DNA from: Pararhodobacter zhoushanensis
GTDB taxonomy: Bacteria; Pseudomonadota; Alphaproteobacteria; Rhodobacterales; Rhodobacteraceae
DNA: 64,000 bases
Reading direction: 5' to 3'
NCBI RefSeq assembly: GCF_025949695.1
Contig: NZ_JAPDFL010000001.1
Coordinates: 1,222,001-1,286,000 of the forward strand
Positions 16,984-25,126 of this stretch are shown piece by piece. A program made the position numbers and the translations under genes. Below the pieces are notes generated by a model, which saw only the letters and a program-made list of their open reading frames with translations, searched no databases and had not been told where the DNA came from. Each line of letters starts with the position of its first letter. Within the stretch, counting starts at the first letter, position 1.

Positions 16984-17046
16984 GGAGGCAAAGACGTCTC
17001 CGAAAGAACCTCTTCCCATTGATTGGGACCCTGAGCACAGCCGCTC
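16984..17046 (+). ncRNA. ANTAR-target leader hairpins P1 and P2 upstream of nrtA
   Basis: Hairpin P1 is GGAGGC-AAAGAC-GTCTCC (16984-17001): a six-base-pair stem with a G-U pair and a hexaloop with A at position 1 and G at position 4. Hairpin P2 is GAGC-ACAGCC-GCTC (17033-17046), again a hexaloop with A1 and G4. This paired pattern is the known ANTAR recognition code. The linker forms its own small hairpin, TCCCA-TTGAT-TGGGA (17014-17028). P2 shares bases with the 5' arm of the following terminator, so only one of the two can form. The leader therefore lets NasT switch transcription of nrtABC and the downstream genes. Confidence 0.82.
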
Positions 17047-17095
17047 GACACCCTTGCCCCTCCCGCAAGGTCTGTCAGCGGCTGTTTTTCTTTTT
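17037..17095 (+). terminator. Regulated intrinsic terminator in the nas leader
   Basis: Arm ACAGCCGCT (17037-17045) pairs with AGCGGCTGT (17077-17085) over nine bases. GAC/GTC (17047-17049 with 17074-17076) and an inner hairpin CCTTGC/GCAAGG (17052-17057 with 17065-17070) extend it. The run TTTTTCTTTTT follows at once. Its 5' arm overlaps the ANTAR hairpin P2, so NasT binding should disrupt it. Confidence 0.82.
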
Positions 17096-17153
17096 CTCGC
17101 TCTCATTCCGTATCCGAGCCCCGCTTCCGGATGCCAGGAAAGGACACGACTCC

Positions 17154-18509
17154 ATGAACCGTCTTTTTGCCGCCCTCATCGCCACCACGGCCCTGACCGG
17201 CACGGCCTGTGCCCAGGATCTTGAGATCGACGAGCTGACCTTTGGCTTCATCAAGCTGACCGACATGGCCCCCCTCGCCATCGCCTATGAGCGCGGATAT
17301 TTCGAGGATGAGGGCCTGTATGTCACGCTGGAAGCGCAGGCCAACTGGCGGGTTTTGCTGGATGGCGTGATCTCGGGCACCCTGCAGGGCGCGCATATGC
17401 TGGCCGGTCAGCCGCTGGCCGCGACCATCGGCTACGGCACCGAGGCGCATATCGTCACGCCTTTCTCGATGGATCTGAACGGCAACGGCATCACCGTGTC
17501 GAACGAGGTCTGGGAGATGATGCTGCCCAGCCTGCCGCTGATGGAAAACGGTCTGCCCCAGCACCCGATCAGCGCCTCGGCGCTGGTGCCGGTGGTCGAG
17601 GCCTTTCGCGATCAGGGACGCCGGTTTGACATGGGCATGGTCTATCCCGTCTCGACCCACAATTACGAGCTGCGCTACTGGCTGGCCGCTGGCGGTCTGA
17701 ACCCGGGGCTCTATAGCCCTGAGGATAGCTCGGGCCAGATCGGTGCGGATGTGTTCCTGTCGGTGACCCCGCCGCCGCAGATGCCCGCCACGCTGGAGGC
17801 CGGCACGATCAGCGGCTATTGCGTCGGTGAGCCGTGGAATCAGGCCGCCGTGCAGCGCGGTATCGGCGTGCCGGTGATCACCGATTACGAGATCTGGCCG
17901 AACAACCCCGAGAAGGTCTTTGGCCTGCGCGCCGATTTCGTCGAGGACTACCCCAACACCACGCGCGCCATCGTCCGCGCCCTGATCCGCGCCGCGATCT
18001 GGCTGGATGCCGACGACAACGCCAACCGGATGGAGGCGGTCGAGATCCTCAGCCGTCCGACCTATGTCGGTGCGGACGCGGCGGTGATCGCCGCGTCGAT
18101 GACGGGCACATTTGAATACGCCCCGGGCGATGTCCGCGATGTGCCTGATTTCAATGTGTTCTTCCGCTATAACGCGACCTATCCCTATTATTCCGACGCC
18201 ATCTGGTATCTGACCCAGATGCGCCGTTGGGGCCAGATCGCCGAAGCGCACCCGGATCAGTGGTACACCGACGTCGCCGCCAGCGTGTACCGCCCCGACA
18301 TCTATCTGGACGCTGCGCGCAGCCTCGTGGATGAGGGTCTGGCCAATGCCGCCGACTTCCCCTGGGATACCGACGGGTTCCGCGAACCGGTCAACACGCT
18401 GATCGACGCAGTGCCCTATGACGGCCGGACCCCCAACGCCTATATCGACAGCTTTTCCATCGGTCTGACCGGCGAACAGCAGCTCGTTGACGGTGCGGTT
18501 CAGGGCTGA
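17154..18509 (+). CDS. nrtA: Nitrate ABC transporter periplasmic binding protein NrtA
   Basis: 451 residues from the Met at 17154, preceded by AGGAAAGGA. Signal peptide MNRLFAALIATTALTGTACA is followed by DLEIDELTFGFIKLTDMAPLAIAYERGYF, the start of the CmpA/NrtA fold. FCVGEPWN-type residues (ISGYCVGEPWNQAAVQ near 218-233) and the C-terminal part typical of nitrate/bicarbonate binding proteins are present. It is a paralogue of NasS (same fold, same GEPW motif) but exported. It is the first gene of the nitrate transport operon, 65 bases after the leader terminator's T-run. Confidence 0.92.
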   Translation: MNRLFAALIATTALTGTACAQDLEIDELTFGFIKLTDMAPLAIAYERGYFEDEGLYVTLEAQANWRVLLDGVISGTLQGAHMLAGQPLAATIGYGTEAHIVTPFSMDLNGNGITVSNEVWEMMLPSLPLMENGLPQHPISASALVPVVEAFRDQGRRFDMGMVYPVSTHNYELRYWLAAGGLNPGLYSPEDSSGQIGADVFLSVTPPPQMPATLEAGTISGYCVGEPWNQAAVQRGIGVPVITDYEIWPNNPEKVFGLRADFVEDYPNTTRAIVRALIRAAIWLDADDNANRMEAVEILSRPTYVGADAAVIAASMTGTFEYAPGDVRDVPDFNVFFRYNATYPYYSDAIWYLTQMRRWGQIAEAHPDQWYTDVAASVYRPDIYLDAARSLVDEGLANAADFPWDTDGFREPVNTLIDAVPYDGRTPNAYIDSFSIGLTGEQQLVDGAVQG

Positions 18510-18602
18510 ACCCCCGGCCTTGAAGGGCGCGCCCGACCTGCGCCCTTCGACACCCCTCGAAAATCCCGTGCCTGCCCCCGGCCCTGATCGAAAGGCCCTC
18601 CG

Positions 18603-19679
18603 ATGACGACGATAGATCCGCAATTCGCCGCCGACGCTGCCCGCGACGCCCGTCGCGCCCGGCTCTTTACCCGCATCAACAAGATCGACAGCGGGTTGAA
18701 AGTCTTTGGTCTGGCCTGGATCACGCCGATCCTGCGCGCCGCCGCCGGGGACAACCCGCGCGGTCAGATGAAAGAGGTCTGGCGCCTGCTGGGTGTTCCC
18801 CTGCTGGCCATCGCGATCTTCCTGATGCTCTGGTCCGCGCTGGCGCCGCGCGTGCAAACCTCGCTGGGCGCGATTCCCGGACCGATGCAGGTCTGGGAGC
18901 AGGTCGAGAACCTGCACGCCGACCATATGCGCACGATGGAAGACAGCGCCGAGTTCTATGCCCGGCAGGACGAGCGCAACGCCACCCGCATCGCCAATGG
19001 CGACGCGCCGCGCTACCGGACGTTTACCGGCGCGCCGACCTATTATCAGCAGATCTGGACCTCGATCAAAACCGTGTTCTTCGGCTTCGTGCTGGGCACC
19101 GTGATCGCCGTGCCGATGGGCATCGCCGCCGGGCTGTCGCCGACCGCCAATGCGGCGATGAACCCGCTGATCCAGATCTTCAAACCCGTCTCGCCGCTGG
19201 CGTGGTTGCCCATTGTGTCGATCCTTGTGTCGGCGCTCTACACCGCCGATGACGGCTGGTTTTCCAAAAGCTTCCTGATTTCCGCGATCACCGTGACGCT
19301 GTGCTCGCTCTGGCCGACGATCATCAACACCGCGCTGGGCGTGGCGTCGATCGACAAGGATCTGGTGAATGTCTCCAAGGTGCTCAAGATGAGCACCTGG
19401 ACCAAGATCACCAAGCTGGTCCTGCCGTCGTCCCTGCCGCTGATCTTTACCGGACTGCGTCTGTCGCTGGGCGTGGGCTGGATGGTGCTGATCGCCGCCG
19501 AGATGCTGGCGCAGAACCCGGGTCTGGGCAAATTCGTTTGGGACGAGTTTCAGAACGGCTCGTCGGTGTCGCTGGCCAAGATCATGGTCGCGGTCTTTAC
19601 CATCGGCATCATCGGCTTTCTGCTCGACCGGCTGATGTTCGCGATCCAGTCGATGTTCACGTTCTCGAACAACCGGTGA
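18603..19679 (+). CDS. nrtB: Nitrate ABC transporter permease NrtB
   Basis: 358 residues. A cytoplasmic N-terminal part of about 60 residues precedes a first membrane segment ([19 protein letters not shown], about 61-79). A periplasmic stretch follows, then the binding-protein-dependent permease domain (about 150-355) with the EAA-type loop [19 protein letters not shown]. The 93-base gap to nrtA and the TGATG overlap with the ATPase gene place it in one operon. The domain [15 protein letters not shown] and the end SMFTFSNNR are typical of NrtB/CmpB. Confidence 0.92.
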   Translation: MTTIDPQFAADAARDARRARLFTRINKIDSGLKVFGLAWITPILRAAAGDNPRGQMKEVWRLLGVPLLAIAIFLMLWSALAPRVQTSLGAIPGPMQVWEQVENLHADHMRTMEDSAEFYARQDERNATRIANGDAPRYRTFTGAPTYYQQIWTSIKTVFFGFVLGTVIAVPMGIAAGLSPTANAAMNPLIQIFKPVSPLAWLPIVSILVSALYTADDGWFSKSFLISAITVTLCSLWPTIINTALGVASIDKDLVNVSKVLKMSTWTKITKLVLPSSLPLIFTGLRLSLGVGWMVLIAAEMLAQNPGLGKFVWDEFQNGSSVSLAKIMVAVFTIGIIGFLLDRLMFAIQSMFTFSNNR

Positions 19680-21391
19680 TGGCCATGAACATTCTTGAAT
19701 TGCGCAATGTATCCAAGGGTTTCGGTGAGGGTATCCACCGCTCGGAAGTTCTGCCTGGCATTGATCTGGCCATCGCGGATGGTGAATTCGTGGCGATCCT
19801 GGGCTTTTCGGGTACCGGCAAATCGACGTTGATGAACCTGATGGCCGGGCTGATCCTGCCTGATCGCGGCGAGGTGCTGTTCAAGGGCAAGCCGGTCGAA
19901 GGGCCGGGGCCGGAACGCGGGCTGGTGTTTCAAAGCTATTCGCTGATGCCCTGGCTGACCGTGCGCGGCAACGTGGCGCTGGCGGTGGATGCGGTGAACC
20001 CAAAGCTGCGCAAGGCCGAGCGGGCCGAAAAGGTCGCGCATTACGTCGAGATGGTGGGCCTTGGTCACGCGATGGAACGCCGTCCGGCCGAGCTGTCGGG
20101 CGGCATGCGCCAGCGCGTCGCCGTGGCCCGCGCTTTGGCGCTGAATCCCGAAATCCTGCTGCTGGACGAGCCGCTCTCGGCGCTGGACGCGCTGACCCGC
20201 GCCAAGCTGGCGGATGAGATCGAGCGGATCTGGGACCAAGACAAGAAAACCTGCGTGCTGATCACCAACGATGTGGACGAGGCCATTCTGCTGGCCGACC
20301 GCATCATCCCGCTGAACCCCGATGGCACACTGGGCACCGAATTTGCCGTCACCCTGCCGCGCCCGCGTGACCGGGGCGCGATGAACCACGACGCCGGTTT
20401 CAAACGCCTGCGCGCGCAGATCACCACCTATCTGATGGACGTCGGCATCGAGAGCAAGATCGAGGGTTCGCGCATCCTGCCGAACGTGACGCCGATCCAC
20501 GGCATCGCCGGGGACGTGCCGCAGTTGGTGGCCGATGCTGCCGCCTCGCCGCTCACCGACCGCTATCTGGAGTTCTGGAACCTGCACAAGGTCTACCCGA
20601 CCGCCAAAGGCCCGCTGACCGTGGTCGAAGATTTCAACCTCAAGGTCAACAAGGGCGAGTTCATCAGCCTGATCGGCCATTCCGGCTGCGGGAAATCCAC
20701 CGTGCTGACCATGGCGGCGGGGCTGAACGCGATCTCGAAGGGCGTGATCACGCTGGACAACCGCACGGTTGAAGGGGCCGACCCCGAGCGCGCCGTGGTG
20801 TTTCAGTCGCCCAGCCTGTTCCCGTGGCTGACCGCCAAGGAAAACGTCGCGGTCGGTGTCGACCGGGTCTATCGCCGCGCCAGCACCGCCGAGCGGCAGG
20901 AGGTGGTGGAATACTATCTTGAGCGCGTGGGTCTGGGCGACAGCATGGACCGCGCCGCCAGCGAGATGTCGAACGGCATGCGCCAACGCGTCGGCATCGC
21001 CCGCGCCTTCGCGCTCAGCCCCAAGCTGCTGTTGCTGGATGAACCCTTTGGCATGCTCGACAGCCTGACGCGGTGGGAACTGCAAGAGGTGCTGATGGAG
21101 GTCTGGTCGCGCACCAAGGTCACCGCCATCTGCGTCACGCATGATATCGATGAAGCGATCATGCTGGCCGACCGCGTGGTGATGATGACCAACGGTCCGC
21201 AGGCGACCATCGGCAAGGTGATGAGCGTCGATCTGCCCCGCCCGCGCACCCGCAAGGCGCTGCTGGAACACGCGGATTACTACCTCTACCGCGAGCAGGT
21301 GCTGAGCTTCCTTGAAGACTACGAAGGCGGCGCGCGTCCGCATGAAAAACCGGCGGCGCACGCGGCCGCCAAGCCGCAAGAGGCCGCATGA
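19679..21391 (+). CDS. nrtC: Fused tandem ATP-binding protein of the nitrate ABC transporter
   Basis: 570 residues made of two ABC ATPase domains in one chain, with a linker of about 60 residues. Domain 1 has Walker [10 protein letters not shown] (42-50), signature LSGGMRQRV (139-147), Walker B DE 163-164 and an H-loop TND with Asn 197 in place of His. Domain 2 has Walker [10 protein letters not shown] (333-341), a signature MSNGM (430-434) in place of LSGG, Walker B DE 454-455 and a normal H-loop His 488. In the head-to-tail dimer one ATP site is therefore canonical and the other degenerate. The start overlaps the nrtB stop (TGATG). Confidence 0.9.
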   Translation: MAMNILELRNVSKGFGEGIHRSEVLPGIDLAIADGEFVAILGFSGTGKSTLMNLMAGLILPDRGEVLFKGKPVEGPGPERGLVFQSYSLMPWLTVRGNVALAVDAVNPKLRKAERAEKVAHYVEMVGLGHAMERRPAELSGGMRQRVAVARALALNPEILLLDEPLSALDALTRAKLADEIERIWDQDKKTCVLITNDVDEAILLADRIIPLNPDGTLGTEFAVTLPRPRDRGAMNHDAGFKRLRAQITTYLMDVGIESKIEGSRILPNVTPIHGIAGDVPQLVADAAASPLTDRYLEFWNLHKVYPTAKGPLTVVEDFNLKVNKGEFISLIGHSGCGKSTVLTMAAGLNAISKGVITLDNRTVEGADPERAVVFQSPSLFPWLTAKENVAVGVDRVYRRASTAERQEVVEYYLERVGLGDSMDRAASEMSNGMRQRVGIARAFALSPKLLLLDEPFGMLDSLTRWELQEVLMEVWSRTKVTAICVTHDIDEAIMLADRVVMMTNGPQATIGKVMSVDLPRPRTRKALLEHADYYLYREQVLSFLEDYEGGARPHEKPAAHAAAKPQEAA

Positions 21392-22323
21392 TGGATGTGA
21401 CGCTCGACCCGCAGGCGCGGACCTTTATCGAGGTCGCCGAAGTCTGGGTGCCGCAAGAGGACCGTCTGGTCCATGCGCAGGGCAGTTATGGCGCGCTCGA
21501 CGGCTTTGCCGAAACCTCAGCCGGCGAGAGTTTTGCCAAGGGCGAAGGACTGCCCGGCAAAGCCTGGGCCGAAGCGCGGCCGGTGGTGCTGAAAGCCTTC
21601 GACGGCTCGTATTTCAAGCGGGCCGAGGCGGCGAAAGAGGCCGGCCTGACCGCCGCCGTCGCCATCCCGGTCTTTGCCGGGGCCGCGCTGAAAGCGGTGC
21701 TGGTGGTGCTCTGCGCCGGTGATGCCGAGCGGATCGGCGCGATCGAGGTCTGGGCCGAGACTGACGGCTTTCTGATGCTGGAAGACGGCTATTTCGGTGC
21801 CGCCAAACAGTTCGAAGGGGTCAGCCAGCACACGCAGTTCCCCATCGGGCAGGGCCTGCCCGGCGGCGTCTGGGCCGCGCGCACGCCGATGCTGATGCGC
21901 GATCTGGGCTCGGGTTACCGCTTTGTGCGCGCCGAAAGCGCCGGCAAGGCGGGGCTGACCACCGGGCTGGGCCTGCCGGTCCCGGTGCCCGGCAGCAAGA
22001 CCTATGTGCTGACGCTGCTCTCGGCGCGCGGCACCCCGCTGGCCCGCCGGTTCGAAATCTGGGACGCGCGCAGCGCAAGGGTCGGCAAGACCGGTGCGGC
22101 GCTGCTGGTCGACGGCACTTGCGCGCGCGACGGCAGGCTGTGGGACGCCGACAACCCCCGCCGTGCTGCCGCGTGGGAGGGCCCCATCGGCACCGTCCTG
22201 GGCAACGGTCTGCCGTTGGTTCTGGCGGGCAATCCGGCGCAGACCGCGGGTTACGACTCGATGGTTGCGCTTCCCATCCATCAGGCTGGCGAACTGGCGT
22301 TCGTCATCGCCTGGTATTGCTGA
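21388..22323 (+). CDS. Double GAF-like protein in the nitrate operon
   Basis: 311 residues, soluble. It has two similar halves: [17 protein letters not shown] followed by [15 protein letters not shown] in the first, and [17 protein letters not shown] followed by [15 protein letters not shown] in the second, spaced about 147 residues apart. This repeat is GAF-like (GxGLPGxxW, then AGLxxxxxIPV). A third partial unit may be near the C-terminus ([20 protein letters not shown]). GAF domains bind small molecules or cofactors, but no partner output domain is fused here. Its start overlaps the nrtC stop, and nirB starts 10 bases after its stop, so it belongs to the operon. The function in nitrate assimilation is unknown. 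Confidence 0.75.
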   Translation: MMDVTLDPQARTFIEVAEVWVPQEDRLVHAQGSYGALDGFAETSAGESFAKGEGLPGKAWAEARPVVLKAFDGSYFKRAEAAKEAGLTAAVAIPVFAGAALKAVLVVLCAGDAERIGAIEVWAETDGFLMLEDGYFGAAKQFEGVSQHTQFPIGQGLPGGVWAARTPMLMRDLGSGYRFVRAESAGKAGLTTGLGLPVPVPGSKTYVLTLLSARGTPLARRFEIWDARSARVGKTGAALLVDGTCARDGRLWDADNPRRAAAWEGPIGTVLGNGLPLVLAGNPAQTAGYDSMVALPIHQAGELAFVIAWYC

Positions 22324-22332
22324 GGGCTGAAC

Positions 22333-24761
22333 ATGAAAAAACTGGTCGTTATCGGTGCTGGCATGGCCTCGGGCCGGATGCTGGAAGAGCTGTTCGACAC
22401 CGCGCCCGGTGCCTATGCGGTGACGCTGTTCAACGCCGAGCCGCGCGGCAACTACAACCGCATCATGCTGTCGCCGGTGTTGTCGGGCGAGAAAAGCTAT
22501 GCCGAGATCGTCACCCATGACGCGGCGTGGTACGCGGCCAACGCGGTGACCTGTCGCTTTGGCGAGGCGGTCACCCGCATCGACCGCGCGCGCAAGGTGG
22601 TGGTCGGCGCGCAGGGCGAGGTGCCTTATGATCAACTGGTGATCGCCACCGGCTCGGCCCCGTTCATCATCCCGGTGCCGGGGCATGCGTTGCCCGGCGT
22701 GATCACCTACCGCGATCTCGACGATACCAACGCGATGATCGAGGCCTCGGGCAAGGGCGGCAGCGCGGTGGTGATCGGCGGCGGTCTTTTGGGGCTTGAG
22801 GCCGCCGCGGGCCTGCGCCTGCGCGGGATGGAGGTGACCGTGCTGCACCTCAGCGGGCATCTGATGGAGCGCCAGCTGGACGAGGCCGCAGGCTTCCTGT
22901 TGCGCCGCGATCTGGAGCACCGGGGCATCACGGTGATGACCAAGGCCTCGACCACCGCGATTCTGGGCGACGACCGGGTCGCGGCCGTTCTGCTCGAGGA
23001 TGGCACGACCTTGCCCGCCGATCTGGTGGTGATGGCCGTGGGCATCCGCCCCGAAACCCGGCTTGCCACGGATGCCGGGCTTGAGGTGGCACGCGGTATC
23101 GCCATCGATGCGCAGATGCGGACCTCGGATCCGGATATCTTTGCGGTTGGCGAATGCGTTGACTTCAATGGGCAATTGTTTGGTCTCGTCGCGCCGCTCT
23201 ATGATCAGGCCAAAGTCTTGGCGCAGACGCTGCTGGGGGCCGAGGCGGTGTTTGTGCCCAAGGAGCTGTCCACCAAGCTCAAGGTCACCGGCTGCGATCT
23301 GTTCAGCGCCGGGGATTTCGCCGAAGGCCCCAACCGCGAAGACATCGTGTTCCGCGACCCCGGGCGCGGGGTCTACAAGCGGCTGGTGATCGAGGACGAC
23401 GCGATCATCGGCGCGGTGATGTATGGCGATACCGCCGACGCCAACTGGTTCTTCGGCCAGATCCGCGACGGCACAGACATCAGCACCCTGCGCGACACGC
23501 TGATCTTTGGCCCGGCGTTTCAGGGGGTGCCCCGGTGGACCCTATGGCGGCCGTTGCAGCCTTACTGCCTGAGGCGGAGATCTGTGGTTGCAACGGCGTC
23601 TGCAAGGGCACCATCGTCGCCGCGATCAACGGCGGGGCCAGCGATCTGGCTGCCGTCAAGGCGCAGACCAAGGCCAGCGCATCCTGCGGCACCTGCACCG
23701 GGCTGGTCGAGCAGGTTCTGGCCTCGACGCTGGGTGCCGGGTTCACGCGCAAGGCCGTGCAGCCGGTCTGTGGCTGCACCGAGCTGACGCATGAGGACCT
23801 GCGCCGTCTGATCAAGTCGGAGGCGCTCAAATCCATGCCCGCCGTCTGGCAGGCCGGGGCGTGGAAGACGCCGGATGGCTGCCACGTCTGCCGCCCGGCG
23901 CTGAACTTCTACCTGCTGGCCGACTGGCCGCTGGAGTATCGCGACGATCTGCAAAGCCGTTTCATCAACGAGCGCAAGCACGCCAATATCCAGAAGGATG
24001 GTACGTTCAGCGTGATGCCGCGCATGTGGGGCGGGATCACCACGGCCGCTGAGCTGCGCGCGATTGCCGATGCCGCCGACAAATTCGCCGTGCCGACGGT
24101 CAAGGTGACGGGCGGCCAGCGCATCGACCTGCTGGGCGTGAAATCCGAGGATCTGCCCGCGATCTGGGCCGATCTGAACGCCGCCGGAATGGTCTCGGGG
24201 CATGCCTATTCCAAGGGCCTCAGGACGGTGAAAACCTGTGTGGGGACGGATCATTGCCGGTTCGGCACGCAGGATTCGACCGGGCTGGGCATCAAGCTGG
24301 AAAAGGCGCTCTGGGGGTCGTGGACGCCGCATAAGGTCAAGCTGGCGGTCTCGGGCTGTCCGCGCAACTGCGCCGAGGCGACCTGCAAGGATGTCGGCAT
24401 CATCTGCGTCGACAGCGGCTTTCAGATCGGTGTCGCAGGGGCCGCAGGGATGGATCTGAAAGAGACCGAACGTCTGGCGCAGGTCGACACCGAGGACGAG
24501 GCCATCGCGCTGACCATCGCCTTTGTCCAGCTTTATCGGGAAAACGCGAAATATCTGGACCGGCCCTATAAATGGGTCGCCAAGGTGGGGCTGGACTGGG
24601 TGAAAGAACGGGTCGTGGACGATCTGGCGGAACGCCAGCGCCTCATCGACGCCTTCGCGGTTTCGCAATCGGTTTACCAGAAAGACCCCTGGGCCGAGCA
24701 CGTCCGCGAGCGCGCCGAGCTGTACAAACCCGTCGACCTGTCCGGCCTTGCCGCCGAATGA
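22333..24761 (+). CDS. nirB: Assimilatory nitrite reductase large subunit NirB, frame interrupted at a G run
   Basis: NAD(P)H-dependent siroheme nitrite reductase. The first frame (22333-about 23523) holds FAD and NAD binding folds (VVIGAGMASGRMLEEL; AVVIGGGLLGLEAAAGL) up to AFQG. The second frame (to 24761) continues with the BFD-type [2Fe-2S] region ICGCNGVCKG and SCGTCTGLVEQ, then the siroheme/[4Fe-4S] ligands CVGTDHC and SGCPRNCAEA. Adding one G to the run 23523-23527 restores QGGAPVDPMAAV, the usual link, and gives about 809 residues, normal length. I treat it as one gene with a likely sequence error. NirD follows 23 bases later. Confidence 0.85.
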
Positions 24762-24784
24762 CCCCTTTGCCGCAGGAGAAACCC

Positions 24785-25123
24785 ATGACCGACTGGATCG
24801 ACATCGGCCCCCTCGACGCCATCCCGCCGCGCGGCGCGCGCAAGGTCACGACGCCGCTGGGCTGCGTTGCCGTGTTCCGCACGGGCGCGGATGAGGTCTA
24901 CGCGCTGGACAACCGCTGCCCGCACAAGGGCGGGCCGCTGGCGGATGGTATCGTGCACGGGCATGCGGTGACCTGCCCGCTGCACAACTGGGTCTTCGAC
25001 TTTACCACCGGCGAGGCGCAGGGCGCCGACACGGGCCGCGTCGCCACTTATCCGGCGCGCGTCGAGGGCGGTCGCGTGCTGCTGGACGCCGCGCGCCTGC
25101 AGGCCCGGTCCGAGGCCGCCTGA
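24785..25123 (+). CDS. nirD: Nitrite reductase small subunit NirD (Rieske type)
   Basis: 112 residues with a Rieske [2Fe-2S] fold: CPHKGGPLADG near 43-53 and CPLHNWVFDFTTG near 66-78 supply two Cys and two His ligands. It is the partner of NirB. The start at 24785 is set by AGGAG six bases upstream; an ATG overlapping the nirB stop is less likely. The stop is three bases before nasA. Confidence 0.92.
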   Translation: MTDWIDIGPLDAIPPRGARKVTTPLGCVAVFRTGADEVYALDNRCPHKGGPLADGIVHGHAVTCPLHNWVFDFTTGEAQGADTGRVATYPARVEGGRVLLDAARLQARSEAA

Positions 25124-25126
25124 CCC

